From Halarcobacter mediterraneus (GTDB lineage Bacteria; Campylobacterota; Campylobacteria; Campylobacterales; Arcobacteraceae): a DNA stretch of 64,000 bases. The notes under the pieces were generated by a model, which did not search any database, was not told where the DNA came from, and saw only the letters and a program-made list of their open reading frames with translations. A program made the position numbers and the translations under genes. The DNA lies in assembly GCF_004116625.1 (NCBI RefSeq), contig NZ_NXIE01000001.1, forward strand, positions 124,001-188,000, read 5' to 3'. Shown here piece by piece: positions 1 through 9,114 of the stretch. Position 1 is the stretch's first letter, and every line of letters begins with the position of its first letter.

Positions 1-172
1 TGTGTTCTTTATGAGATAAAGTTGCACTCTCTCCAGTTGTTCCCACAGGTACAACTACGTCTATACCTTGTTCTATTTGTCTTTTTATAAGTGCTTCATA
101 TTTTTCTAAATCAACTTTTCCATTTTTAAATGGTGTAATTAATGCTGTCATTGCACCTGTCATAATATCCAT
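1..172 (-). CDS. dapA: 4-hydroxy-tetrahydrodipicolinate synthase, N-terminal part
   Basis: This is the first 57 codons of DapA, cut by the window edge. DapA condenses pyruvate with aspartate semialdehyde in lysine and meso-diaminopimelate synthesis, in the cytoplasm. The visible part shows the family start ([15 protein letters not shown]) and the GTTGES substrate-binding loop near residue 47. The ATG at 172 follows a GGGAAAA ribosome site. It lies 15 bases after the M16 peptidase gene and is the third gene of the pyrD-peptidase-dapA run, the order known in Campylobacter jejuni, so it is probably co-transcribed. Confidence 0.93.
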   Translation of the reverse strand, partial: MDIMTGAMTALITPFKNGKVDLEKYEALIKRQIEQGIDVVVPVGTTGESATLSHKEH

Positions 173-187
173 ATAGTTTTCCCTTCT

Positions 188-1522
188 TTAATTTTTTTCT
201 TTTTTTAATATTACTGTTGTAGAATTTTTTTTATTTAAATATTTCTTTGCAACTTTTCCAATATCTTCTTTTTTTAGTTTTTCGATATTTTTTTCATATT
301 CAAAAAGAGGTTTAATATTTCCTCTTACAAAATAATTTCCATATAAAGATGCTACAGAACTTGAATTTTCAAGTGAAAAAATAAAATCAGCTTTTGTATT
401 GATTTTTATTTTTTCAACTTCTTTTTTTGTAATCTTACCATTTTTTATATTTTTTATGATTTTATCAAATTCACTTTTCACATCTTTTGCTTTAATTCCC
501 TCATTACAAACTGCAACAAATAAGAAAAGCCCTGGATCTGTAAGTTCTAAATTATATGCATAAACAGAGTTAACCATTCTTTTTTCATCTACTAATATTT
601 TTTGTAGATATGAACTTTTTCCTGAGCTTAATAATTCACTTAATGCACTTAATGCCACTTGATCTTTATGTTCATAATTTGGAATATGGTATGCAACAGC
701 TAACATCTCAACTTCACTATCTTTATAAATAGTAATATTCTTTTCACCATCTTGTTCTGGTTCAATTGTATGTATTGTTTGAGGTATCTCTTTTTTATTT
801 GCTATTTTTGCAAAATATTTTTCACTTGCTTTAAAAACTTCTTCTTTTGATATATCTCCAGCAACTACAATAACTGCATTTTTTGGTTGATAATATGTAG
901 AGTGAAAATCTCTTATATCCTCTATTGTCCAGTTTTTGATGTCTTGTGTAAATCCAATTGGAGTCCAGTGGTATGGATGATAAATATAAGCATTATTAAA
1001 TAATCTATATTGTAAATATCCCATTGGGTTATTATCTGTTCTCCATCTTCTTTCTTCTGCAACTACATCTCTTTCTGGTTGGAATTCTTCATCTTTTAAA
1101 GTTAAGTTTTCCATTAATTCTGCAAAAAGTTCTAAAGACTTTTCCATATTTTTAGAACTTGACTTAATAAAATATTTTGTGTAGTCAAAAGATGTTGAAG
1201 CATTATTAACTCCTCCAAATCCTTTAACTATTTCATCAAATTCTCCTGCTTTTAAACTTTTTGTAGATTTAAAGTTTAAATGTTCTAGCATATGGGCAAT
1301 ACCACTTTTACCCATAATTTCATTTCTACTTCCTACATTATAAAAAATATTTGTCGAGACAACATTAGAACCATTATCCATAGGAATAGCTACTATTTGT
1401 AAACCATTTTCTAATGTTTTTGTATGATATTTTAATAAACTATTAGCCATTAAATCTCCCATAAAAATTGTAAATAGTGAAAAATGAAAAATAAATATTT
1501 TTATAATTCTAGTTTTTGTCAT
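188..1522 (-). CDS. M16 family zinc metallopeptidase
   Basis: This 444-aa protein is a PqqL/insulinase-type peptidase. The inverted zinc motif HxxEH is at H77-E80-H81, and the distal glutamate lies in the EERRW stretch near residue 155. Residues 6-22 are hydrophobic and could be a signal or anchor, so the protein may act in the periplasm; an internal start at M25 (MANSLLKYHT) would remove it. Single-domain M16 proteins of this size usually dimerise with an active or inactive partner, and none is visible here. It sits between pyrD and dapA with short gaps, as in C. jejuni. The substrate is unknown. Confidence 0.88.
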   Translation of the reverse strand: MTKTRIIKIFIFHFSLFTIFMGDLMANSLLKYHTKTLENGLQIVAIPMDNGSNVVSTNIFYNVGSRNEIMGKSGIAHMLEHLNFKSTKSLKAGEFDEIVKGFGGVNNASTSFDYTKYFIKSSSKNMEKSLELFAELMENLTLKDEEFQPERDVVAEERRWRTDNNPMGYLQYRLFNNAYIYHPYHWTPIGFTQDIKNWTIEDIRDFHSTYYQPKNAVIVVAGDISKEEVFKASEKYFAKIANKKEIPQTIHTIEPEQDGEKNITIYKDSEVEMLAVAYHIPNYEHKDQVALSALSELLSSGKSSYLQKILVDEKRMVNSVYAYNLELTDPGLFLFVAVCNEGIKAKDVKSEFDKIIKNIKNGKITKKEVEKIKINTKADFIFSLENSSSVASLYGNYFVRGNIKPLFEYEKNIEKLKKEDIGKVAKKYLNKKNSTTVILKKEKN

Positions 1523-1536
1523 TTTTCAAACCTTAA

Positions 1537-2595
1537 TTATTTTAAATCTGAACCTATTACTTCAGAAATATGATTATATCCATCTTTCTGCATAAGTTCT
1601 AAAATTTCTTCATTAATTTTCCTAATCATTGATGGACCTTCAAAAACAAGTCCTGAATAAGATTGAACTAATGAAGCACCAGCTTTTAACCTTCTATATG
1701 CTTCTTCTCCTGTTGAGATTCCTCCAACAGAAATAAGTGTTGTTTTACCATATAATTCTTTTGCAATTTCTTTAAATAGTTCATAAGATTTTTCAGTTAA
1801 ACAAGCTCCACTTAATCCTCCAAAATCTTGTGCATTTGGAACAAGAGAATAATCAATTGTTGTATTTGTCGCAATTATTCCAGCAGCTCCTGCATTTACT
1901 GCCGTTTTACAAAGCTCAATCGCAACATCTACTTCCATATCTGGAGCAATCTTAAGAAAAATTGGTTTATCAGTAAGTTCTTTTGCCATTGAAAATAGCT
2001 CATTGATAAATTTTTCATTTTGTAAATCTCTAAGATTTGGTGTATTTGGACTAGAAATATTTATTACTAAATAATCACTTGTATCTTTAAATTTTCTAAT
2101 TAAAGCCTTATAGTCCAAAAGTGCATATTCTTCCGGTGTTGTTTTATTTTTACCAATATTTGCTCCAATCGGAATAGTAAAAGGATAAACTTTTTTTAGA
2201 TTTTCTAGTACTTTTGCTGAACCTTCATTATTAAATCCCATTGCATTCTGAACTGATTTTTGCTCTGGATATCTAAACATTCTAGGCTTAGGGTTTCCTT
2301 CTTGAGCTCTTGGAGTCATTGTTCCAATCTCAGTAAATCCAAATCCCAATGCAGGCATTGATTTTATCATTGTTGCATTTTTATCAAAACCTGCAGCTAA
2401 TCCAACAGGGTTTTTAAATTCTATTCCAAAGATTTCTTGACTAAGTTTTGGATTTAAAATAAAGTTTTTCTTTACCATATAATTATTAAGCAATCTACAG
2501 TTTGGTAAGATTCTTAAAGCATACTCTCCTAAATGGTGAGCTGTTTCAGGTTGAAACATAAATAGGACTTTTTTAAGTGTGTTATAGGTAAACAA
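1537..2595 (-). CDS. pyrD: dihydroorotate dehydrogenase (quinone), class 2
   Basis: PyrD oxidises dihydroorotate to orotate in pyrimidine synthesis, using FMN and passing electrons to the quinone pool at the inner membrane. The length (352 aa) and the N-terminal extension of about 50 residues before the barrel fit the membrane-associated class 2. Family motifs are visible: NPVGLAAGFDKN, the substrate stretch NAMGFNNEG, NISSPNTPNLRDLQ, and the FMN-phosphate loop SVGGISTGEEA near residue 290. It is followed 14 bases later by the M16 peptidase gene, so the two are probably one transcript. Confidence 0.95.
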   Translation of the reverse strand: MFTYNTLKKVLFMFQPETAHHLGEYALRILPNCRLLNNYMVKKNFILNPKLSQEIFGIEFKNPVGLAAGFDKNATMIKSMPALGFGFTEIGTMTPRAQEGNPKPRMFRYPEQKSVQNAMGFNNEGSAKVLENLKKVYPFTIPIGANIGKNKTTPEEYALLDYKALIRKFKDTSDYLVINISSPNTPNLRDLQNEKFINELFSMAKELTDKPIFLKIAPDMEVDVAIELCKTAVNAGAAGIIATNTTIDYSLVPNAQDFGGLSGACLTEKSYELFKEIAKELYGKTTLISVGGISTGEEAYRRLKAGASLVQSYSGLVFEGPSMIRKINEEILELMQKDGYNHISEVIGSDLK

Positions 2596-2655
2596 ATATT
2601 TCCTTTTTATAAAATTTCAATATTTTATCTAAAAAGTATTGAAAAAAAGTTGATG

Positions 2656-4365
2656 TTAGATATTTGCAAGGTTATAAAGTCTTTGATACTCTTTACAATT
2701 GTTTAAAAGATTTTCTTCTTTATCTATACAAACAATTTCACCTTTTTTAAATACTGCAATTTTATCTGCATTTTTTATAGTACTTAATCTATGAGCAATT
2801 ACAAATACAAATCTATTTTTTGATACTTCATCTATTACTTCTGAAATGATTGATTCACTTTCATTATCAAGTGCTGATGTAGCTTCATCTAAAATAAGAA
2901 TTTGAGGATTTTTATATAAAGCTCTTGCAATCGCGATTCTTTGTCTTTGCCCTCCACTTAAATTTGTTCCAAACTCATCTAATTGGGTGTTTATCCCTTC
3001 TGGTAATTGTTTTACAAAGTCATATGCATGAGCTTGTTTTAATGCTTTAATTACTTTTTCTTCATCTAATTTATGCCCATAAGAAACGTTTGAAGCAATA
3101 GAGTCATTAAAGATATAAACTCTTTGGGTTACTATTGATATTTGTTTTCTTAAATCTTGTATATTTATATTTTTTATCTCTTTTTTATCAAAAAGAATTT
3201 TTCCTGAACTAATATCATAAAATCTAATAAGAAGATTTATTAAAGATGATTTTCCACCACCACTATCACCTACTAAAGCAAATTTTTCGCCTTTTGAAGC
3301 TTCTAAATTAATATTTTTTAGTGCTGTAAAATTTTCATATTTTAATTCTACATTTTCAAATTTTATTTTTTCAATATCTGTAGGCATTTTTTCTTTACCA
3401 GAAAGAATTGTTGGATTAATATCATAAACAGTTAAAATTCTTTCATGGGCTGCAATTGCATCTTGAAGTTTATTATACACTGATGAAATTCTTTTTAAAG
3501 GTGTATATAACATAAAAAGTGCAGCAATAAAAGACATAAAAGCACCAGCAGTTAGCTCTCCTGAAATAACTTGTGTTCCACCATACAAGATTACAATTGC
3601 AGCTGCAATTGCTCCTAAAAACTCCATAATAGGAGAAGTTAGTTCCGATGTTTTAACTGCTTTTATATTGATTCTAAAAAAGTTTTTATTGTGTGTTTCA
3701 AATTTTGATAGTTCTGTTTTTTCTGTTGAATTTGCTTTTATAATTTCTACATTGTTAAAGACTTCACTTAAATGGGAAGTTATATCTGAAGCACTTTCTT
3801 GTGAACGAAAAGATAATTTTTTCATTTTTTTTGCTAAAATTGCTAAGGGATATATTGCTAAAGGTAATACAACAAGTCCATAAAAGGCTAATTCAGCACT
3901 TTGGTAAATAACTACAAAGATTAAAGCAAATACTGTAAGAGACTCTCTGATAAAATCTGCAATTAGATTTGATACTGCTGTTTGTATTCTATTTATATCA
4001 TTTGTAATTCTTGAGATTAATTCTCCACCATGTTTTTTTTGAAAAAATTCAATATCTAAAGTCAAGATATGAGCTAAAAGTTTATCCCTTACAATTCTAA
4101 TAATATCTTGACCAATATAAGAAGTATAATAAACTTGGATATATTTACCAAAACCTTGTGCAGTTTGGGCTAAAATTAGAAAAATAGGCACTAAATATAG
4201 CATTTCTTGGTCTTTTGCTATAAATACTTCATCCAGTAAAGGTTTAACAATATATGCTAATCCTGCACTTCCTCCTGAAACTAAGATAATACCAATTAGT
4301 GCGAAAAATATTTTTAATTTATAGTTTTTATAATAAGGTACATAATATTTAAAAAATTCTTTCAT
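2656..4365 (-). CDS. msbA: ABC transporter with fused permease and ATPase (MsbA-like lipid exporter)
   Basis: This 569-aa half-transporter has a six-helix membrane domain (about residues 15-300) and a nucleotide-binding domain. The ATPase shows Walker A (GDSGGGKSS, near 367), the signature LSGGQRQR (near 470), Walker B ILILDEATS and the switch histidine of AHRLS. MsbA flips lipid A-core across the inner membrane as a homodimer. Its place between murJ and pyrD matches the msbA gene of C. jejuni. The family also exports other lipids and drugs, so the substrate is inferred from family and synteny. Confidence 0.88.
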   Translation of the reverse strand: MKEFFKYYVPYYKNYKLKIFFALIGIILVSGGSAGLAYIVKPLLDEVFIAKDQEMLYLVPIFLILAQTAQGFGKYIQVYYTSYIGQDIIRIVRDKLLAHILTLDIEFFQKKHGGELISRITNDINRIQTAVSNLIADFIRESLTVFALIFVVIYQSAELAFYGLVVLPLAIYPLAILAKKMKKLSFRSQESASDITSHLSEVFNNVEIIKANSTEKTELSKFETHNKNFFRINIKAVKTSELTSPIMEFLGAIAAAIVILYGGTQVISGELTAGAFMSFIAALFMLYTPLKRISSVYNKLQDAIAAHERILTVYDINPTILSGKEKMPTDIEKIKFENVELKYENFTALKNINLEASKGEKFALVGDSGGGKSSLINLLIRFYDISSGKILFDKKEIKNINIQDLRKQISIVTQRVYIFNDSIASNVSYGHKLDEEKVIKALKQAHAYDFVKQLPEGINTQLDEFGTNLSGGQRQRIAIARALYKNPQILILDEATSALDNESESIISEVIDEVSKNRFVFVIAHRLSTIKNADKIAVFKKGEIVCIDKEENLLNNCKEYQRLYNLANI

Positions 4366-4403
4366 TTTTTTCCTATATTTATTTTAAAAAGTAATGATTA
4401 TAT

Positions 4404-5711
4404 CTAAAATTCACTAAAATACAAGTTCTTTAGGTTTTTAAAACCAAACTCTTTTAAAGTCAATATTAAAAGTATAAATCCACTTAAAGTACTTGCAAAA
4501 GCAAGTCCTGCTGCTCCATAAGGTTGGATAAGTAATAAAGAAAAAACTATATTAAACCCTAAAGCTTTCATTGAAATTTTTGCAGCTAAAAATTGTTTTT
4601 CATGGGCATATAACCAAAGTGAAAAAATTTTAGCTAAACCAAAAGGAAGCAAACCAATTAGATACATTGTTAAAATAAGAGCAGTATTTGTTGTATCTTC
4701 ACTTGTAAAGGCGCCTCTTTCAAAGAGTAGCCAAACTATAAAGTTATCAAAAACAATACCAATTAAAGTTGCAAAAGATAGTAAAATAACTAAGATAAGA
4801 GAAGATTTTTTCATAAGCTTTAAAGCTTTATTCTCATCTTTATTTTTTATTGCTTTTGCAATCATAGGAAATAAAGCAACGGATGTAGCAATGGCAAAAA
4901 GTGCTAAAGGAAGTTGAAAAACTCTATTTGCATAATATAGATATGAGATTGAACCACTAACTAAGAATGAAGCAAGCCAAGTATCTAGAAATGCTGAAAT
5001 ATGTGCAGTTGAACTTCCTAAAGTAGCGCCAAAGAAACTTTTATAAAATCGATTTTCTTCCTTTTTTTTATATTTTTTAAATGTAAATATTTTACATAAG
5101 TTATATTTTTTCATAGCAAGTAAATGAACAAAAACTTGTAAAATTCCACCAATTAAAACTCCATAAGATAAATAAAATGTAATTTCATATTTTCCTAAAT
5201 CTTTTGAGATTAAAAGTGCAGCAATAAGTGAAAGGTTTAATAGTGCAGTTGAATATGCTGTTGTTGCAAAGTGATTTTTATATTGTAATAATGCAGCCAT
5301 AAAAGTTACAATAAAAATCAAAGGAAGATAGTAAAAGTTTATTGCAACCAAAGGTGAAGCTAATTGTATCGTTTGTTCATCAAATCCTAAAGCAATTGCC
5401 TTTGTAATAAGTGATGAAAATAAAGTTACAATAAGGGATAAAACAATTAAAAAAGCAAAGAGCTGTAAAAATATAATAGAAGAAAATCTTATTTTATATT
5501 TTGATTTTGCATAAGAGGGAATAAAAGCTTGTGTAAAAGCTCCTTCAGCAAAGATTCTTCTAAATAAGTTTGGTAGTTTAAAAGCAACAAAAAAGATATC
5601 AGAGTAAATATTTGCACCTAAAATAGAAGCAGTAAGTAAGTCTCTAATGAAACCTAAAATTCTTGAAACTAAGATTCCACTACTATTTGTAAATATTGAT
5701 TTAATTAACAT
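4404..5711 (-). CDS. murJ: lipid II flippase MurJ (MviN)
   Basis: This is a polytopic inner-membrane protein of 435 aa with about 12 hydrophobic segments. MurJ flips lipid II for peptidoglycan assembly. The N-terminal SRILGFIRDLLTASILG stretch and the FRRIFAEGAFTQAFIPSY segment are hallmark MurJ sequences with conserved basic residues of the central cavity. It is shorter than the roughly 510-aa enterobacterial protein, mainly at the C-terminus. Its first 11 bases overlap the end of the upstream nuclease-like gene, so the two are translationally coupled. The neighbouring msbA-like gene makes this an envelope-lipid transport cluster. Confidence 0.93.
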   Translation of the reverse strand: MLIKSIFTNSSGILVSRILGFIRDLLTASILGANIYSDIFFVAFKLPNLFRRIFAEGAFTQAFIPSYAKSKYKIRFSSIIFLQLFAFLIVLSLIVTLFSSLITKAIALGFDEQTIQLASPLVAINFYYLPLIFIVTFMAALLQYKNHFATTAYSTALLNLSLIAALLISKDLGKYEITFYLSYGVLIGGILQVFVHLLAMKKYNLCKIFTFKKYKKKEENRFYKSFFGATLGSSTAHISAFLDTWLASFLVSGSISYLYYANRVFQLPLALFAIATSVALFPMIAKAIKNKDENKALKLMKKSSLILVILLSFATLIGIVFDNFIVWLLFERGAFTSEDTTNTALILTMYLIGLLPFGLAKIFSLWLYAHEKQFLAAKISMKALGFNIVFSLLLIQPYGAAGLAFASTLSGFILLILTLKEFGFKNLKNLYFSEF

Positions 5712-7242
5712 ATTCTATATCACTTTTATTGTAAATAACTATTTGAGTTTTATTGATATAATATCCTAAGTGACCTCTTTTTATGATAATTGTTGAGCCA
5801 TCTTTGGGAATTTGATTTTTATTTTTAAAATAGATTGATATTTTTTTTGAATCAAAGTATAAATACCCTTTTTTATAAGTTGCTTTTATATTTGTGATTA
5901 TTTCATTTTGTTTATTTATATCAAGTAAATCGTTTTTTGATACAGTTAGATAAAAGTCTTTATAGTTTTTTCTTTTTTCTTTTTTTCTTTCAATTTCAAA
6001 ACTTGTAATTTCTTTTAAACCTTTGTAAGTCTTGATTTCTTTAATATTTAAATCATAAGAGAAACCTTCTTGCAAGTTTTGAACATTTCCATAAATAAAT
6101 ATTGCTCTATTATTTATTTGTTTAATAATAGCAATATTATCATTTTTATATAAAACAAGACAATCTTCTAAAATAACATTTTTATTTAATTTTTCTATTT
6201 TATATAAATCAGCAATATTACTAATATTTTGTTGTTTTATTTTTTCTTGTTTCTGTGTTGAGAAAGTTGCAATAATAGGTAAGTGATCTGAGAAACCTTT
6301 TCCTAAATGTACTTTATTTTTCATTTGCCATCTTAGTACTTTTTTATTTTTATATAAGTAATGTGGTTTAAAGACTTTAAAACTATTTTGAATATAAGAT
6401 ATTTTTTTATTATCAAACATAGAATAGGGTAGTAAGATATTATCTGGTGTAACATTTCGTCCTCTAAATTTACTTGAAAATCTTTCTGTAATATTTAGTT
6501 CAATCCAAGGATTGAAATGTAATACTTTTTTATTTTTTAATATATCAAACTTCGAGATAAAATTTTTATTTTCAAAAGTATTTAATACATGATTTATTCC
6601 TGTTATTCCTGAAGTATTATTTAATCTTTTTTCTGAATATATAGTTTCATATTCATTATAGTTTGAATTAAAATCTCCCAATAAAATATAATCATAATCT
6701 TTTGGTAAAGTAGAGACTCTATCGAATAAGTATTTTGCATATTTAACTCTATAACTTTCAGCTACTCTTTTTGAAGGCCAGTGATTATTGAATATTTTGA
6801 ATTCTATATTATCAAAAAGAAAAGTTGTTTCTAAAATAGGTCGAAAAGTTTTGTCTGAAAATTTTATATTTAAAGCTTTTTCATCAATAATCTTTATTTT
6901 GCTTAAAAATCCAAGACCTACACTTGAATTTGAATATTTTTTAAAAGAAATATATTTATACTCAGGGATTCTTTTTTGTAGTAGTTTTAGTACTTGTTTA
7001 TTTTCTATTTCTTGTAAGGCAATAATATCAGTATCTAAGTCTTTTAAAACTTTTATACTATTTTTCATTTTTATTTCAAAGGTTTTTTTATTCCAATTTG
7101 ATTTTGTATTTGGTAGATACTCTTTATAGTCTGTTTTATTTGCATTTAAATCAAAAAGATTTTCAATATTATAAGATGCAACAGTAAATTGTTTTGCAAA
7201 TAAGAATAAGGGAATAAGTAGTAAAAAAAGTATTTTCTTCAA
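5701..7242 (-). CDS. endonuclease/exonuclease/phosphatase (EEP) family protein, exported
   Basis: This 513-aa protein starts with a signal peptide (MKKILFLLLIPLFLFAK). An EEP fold follows to about residue 330, with family motifs: metal-binding glutamate in ALQEIEN, NHWPSK, GDFNSN and the terminal SDHLP. The last 180 residues lack these motifs and contain a stretch that may be an OB-like nucleic-acid-binding domain, as in some secreted nucleases. Likely role: periplasmic or extracellular nuclease or phosphodiesterase. The gene overlaps the start of murJ by 11 bases. The substrate cannot be told from sequence. Confidence 0.8.
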   Translation of the reverse strand: MKKILFLLLIPLFLFAKQFTVASYNIENLFDLNANKTDYKEYLPNTKSNWNKKTFEIKMKNSIKVLKDLDTDIIALQEIENKQVLKLLQKRIPEYKYISFKKYSNSSVGLGFLSKIKIIDEKALNIKFSDKTFRPILETTFLFDNIEFKIFNNHWPSKRVAESYRVKYAKYLFDRVSTLPKDYDYILLGDFNSNYNEYETIYSEKRLNNTSGITGINHVLNTFENKNFISKFDILKNKKVLHFNPWIELNITERFSSKFRGRNVTPDNILLPYSMFDNKKISYIQNSFKVFKPHYLYKNKKVLRWQMKNKVHLGKGFSDHLPIIATFSTQKQEKIKQQNISNIADLYKIEKLNKNVILEDCLVLYKNDNIAIIKQINNRAIFIYGNVQNLQEGFSYDLNIKEIKTYKGLKEITSFEIERKKEKRKNYKDFYLTVSKNDLLDINKQNEIITNIKATYKKGYLYFDSKKISIYFKNKNQIPKDGSTIIIKRGHLGYYINKTQIVIYNKSDIEYVN

Positions 7243-7291
7243 AAATGTCTCCTAATTAAAGAAGACATTTTATCCAATAATATTTTAATAA

Positions 7292-7945
7292 CTATTTTTT
7301 ACTATTTAATCTTGATTGATATTCTTGAGGATGTTTACATACAGGGCAAACTTTTAGAGCTTTTTTACCTCTGTGAACATGTCCACATACTTCACAAATC
7401 CATTCTTCTTCCTCATCTTCACTTACAAACTCTTCACCTGCTTCAAGTCTTGCTAATAATTCTTTATACATATTTTCATGTTCTATTTCAATATTTCCAA
7501 TTAGTTTTAGCATTGTAGATATTTGAGAGTAACCTTCTTCTTTTGCTATTTTTGCAAAGTCTGGATACATAGTTACATTTTCATAACTTTCTCCTGCTAT
7601 TGCAATTTTTAGATTTTCTGTTGTTGCTCCAAACTCTTCACCAGTAAGGAGCTTGTTACAGGCTTTTAATTCTAGTTTTGCATGCATTTTTTCATTGTCA
7701 GCAGCTCTTTGAAAATGTGCAGCAATATCTCTATACCCTTCTTTTTGAGCAATTTTTGCAAAATATTCATATTTGTTTCGTGCCATTGATTCCCCAGCAA
7801 AGGCTTTCATTAGATTTACAGCAGTTAAGTTTTCTGTAATCATTTCCATTTTTTCTCCACAGCAGTGTAATTCTCCACCACCAACTTTTTGTACTTCTAC
7901 TGTATTACCGCATTTATTACAACGGTATGATTCATATTGTCTCAT
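7292..7945 (-). CDS. rrc: desulforubrerythrin (desulforedoxin-rubrerythrin-rubredoxin fusion)
   Basis: Three iron domains lie in order. The first is an N-terminal desulforedoxin-type site (C9, C12, C28, C29). The second is a four-helix rubrerythrin domain (about 38-170) with paired ExxH-type di-iron residues (GES-ARNKYEYF, EKMHAKLE, GESYENVTMY, IEHENMY). The third is a C-terminal rubredoxin-like knuckle (CEVCG and CPVCK). This matches the C. jejuni desulforubrerythrin, which reduces hydrogen peroxide in the cytoplasm. The gene lies downstream of dps and near a PerR-like regulator, and a dyad in its promoter suggests metal or peroxide control. Confidence 0.92.
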   Translation of the reverse strand: MRQYESYRCNKCGNTVEVQKVGGGELHCCGEKMEMITENLTAVNLMKAFAGESMARNKYEYFAKIAQKEGYRDIAAHFQRAADNEKMHAKLELKACNKLLTGEEFGATTENLKIAIAGESYENVTMYPDFAKIAKEEGYSQISTMLKLIGNIEIEHENMYKELLARLEAGEEFVSEDEEEEWICEVCGHVHRGKKALKVCPVCKHPQEYQSRLNSKK

Positions 7946-7984
7946 TTTTTCTCCAAAGTTAAGTTTTTATATTGATAAAGTAAG

Positions 7985-8028
7985 GTTTAGATGAACCTTT
8001 ATCATTAATGATTATAATTCATCTAAAC
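7985..8028. promoter_or_regulatory. nested inverted repeats upstream of the desulforubrerythrin gene
   Basis: An 11-bp perfect inverted repeat (GTTTAGATGAA at 7985-7995 and TTCATCTAAAC at 8018-8028) encloses a smaller palindrome, ATCATTAATGAT, at 8001-8012. The outer repeat could end dps transcription. The inner one resembles a Fur/PerR-type operator. Both functions are inferred from position between dps and the peroxidase gene. Confidence 0.5.
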
Positions 8029-8046
8029 TTAATAAGAGGTACTTGT

Positions 8047-8487
8047 TTATGATAAAGAAGCTTTTATCATCCAAATATTTTTTTCTAGATGTGCAGTATT
8101 GTCATCAGCAAAAGCAACAGTTGTATTATCGCCATTTTCTTCAGCTAATTTTGATAATTTTTTAAACTCTTTTAATAGAGTTTCAAAATCTGATAAAATA
8201 TTTTTTAATACATATTTTGCATCAAAATCTGTTTTTTTATCTTCTTTAATAATAGAGTTTTCTTCTAATTCACTTAATAAAACTAGAGGTTTTTCTCCAA
8301 GTTGTAAAACCCTTTCTGCACAATCATCATAAATCGTACTAAATTCTCCATATATTTTTTCAGTCATTTCATGGATAGGGAAAAACTGCATTCCTTTTAT
8401 ATTCCAGTGATAGTTATGAATTTTAGTAAACATTACTAAAGAACTTGCCTGTAATACTTTTAATTGTTTCGTTAACTTTTTCATCAT
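8047..8487 (-). CDS. dps: Dps-type ferritin-like DNA protection protein
   Basis: Dps forms a 12-subunit cage that oxidises ferrous iron with peroxide and stores it. The 146-aa length is typical. The ferroxidase residues align with the Listeria pattern: H27 (in HNYHW), H39, E43 in place of the usual Asp, D54 and E58. The lysine-rich N-terminus (MMKKLTKQLK) is short. Two start codons are adjacent (residue 1 or 2). The gene sits upstream of desulforubrerythrin and divergent from the PerR-like gene, which fits peroxide control. Confidence 0.92.
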   Translation of the reverse strand: MMKKLTKQLKVLQASSLVMFTKIHNYHWNIKGMQFFPIHEMTEKIYGEFSTIYDDCAERVLQLGEKPLVLLSELEENSIIKEDKKTDFDAKYVLKNILSDFETLLKEFKKLSKLAEENGDNTTVAFADDNTAHLEKNIWMIKASLS

Positions 8488-8547
8488 TTCTCCTTTGGAT
8501 AATTTTTTTCCTTAGATAAATTGTAGTGGAATTAATCTTAAAGGAAA

Positions 8548-8579
8548 ATTATTATCTTCTAGTAAATTTGATTAATAAT
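8548..8579. promoter_or_regulatory. candidate Fur/PerR-type dyad between dps and the regulator gene
   Basis: An imperfect dyad (ATTATTATC at 8548-8556 and GATTAATAAT at 8570-8579) lies in the divergent promoter region of dps and the PerR-like gene. An AT-rich dyad is expected for this regulator family, but in DNA this AT-rich the match is weak. Confidence 0.3.
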
Positions 8580-8682
8580 ACTTGTTTTACATTTTTTTAC
8601 TATTATTCAAAATAAGAAACTGTGTAAAATTAAAAACTAAAACTTTTTTTAGTAAGATTTCAACGCAGGAAAGGGGATAGAA

Positions 8683-9096
8683 ATGATTAATAGTTCACTA
8701 TTATTAAAAGAGTATAATTTAAAAGTTACTCCTCAAAGAGTTGCTATTGTTGAAGAATTATATAAACATGGTCATATGAATATTGATGAACTTTATAAAA
8801 AGCTATTAGAAAAATTCCCTTCTATTTCTCTTGCAACTATATATAAAAATGTAAATGCAATGGTAGAGAAAATATTTTTAAATGAGGTTAAGATTCCTGA
8901 AACAAAATCAGTTTATGAATTAGCTAAAGAAGCACATTCTCATTTAGTTTGCTCATCATGTGGAAAAATAGAAGATATTAAAATAGATACATCTGTATTA
9001 AATGATTCTATAAAAGAAAAATCATCTTTTCAGATTGAAAATGTTGATATAGTATTTTCTGGAATTTGTACTTCATGTCAAAATAAATCAAAATAG
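8683..9096 (+). CDS. perR: Fur-family transcriptional regulator, PerR-like
   Basis: This 137-aa protein has a winged-helix N-terminal domain (VTPQRVAIVEEL; recognition helix around SLATIYKNV) and a C-terminal metal domain. H85, H87 and the pair C90/C93 with C129/C132 supply the structural zinc site and part of the regulatory site. The E79 position is glutamate as in Fur, not the aspartate of B. subtilis PerR. PerR is favoured over Fur because the gene is divergent from dps and close to desulforubrerythrin. An RBS (AGGAAAGGGG) precedes the ATG. The protein ends inside a shared terminator. Confidence 0.85.
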   Translation: MINSSLLLKEYNLKVTPQRVAIVEELYKHGHMNIDELYKKLLEKFPSISLATIYKNVNAMVEKIFLNEVKIPETKSVYELAKEAHSHLVCSSCGKIEDIKIDTSVLNDSIKEKSSFQIENVDIVFSGICTSCQNKSK

Positions 9097-9114
9097 TCTT
9101 TATAGACTATTTTG
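9089..9114. terminator. bidirectional terminator between the PerR-like and CaCA genes
   Basis: An 11-bp perfect stem (CAAAATAGTCT at 9089-9099, AGACTATTTTG at 9104-9114) with a 4-base loop overlaps the stop codons of both convergent genes. A and T runs on the stem flanks make it usable from both sides. Confidence 0.8.

Noticed and set aside
1-7242. Run of minus-strand genes EEP-murJ-msbA-pyrD-M16-dapA as a new operon
   Set aside because: Most of this order is known from C. jejuni and related species; it is ordinary backbone.
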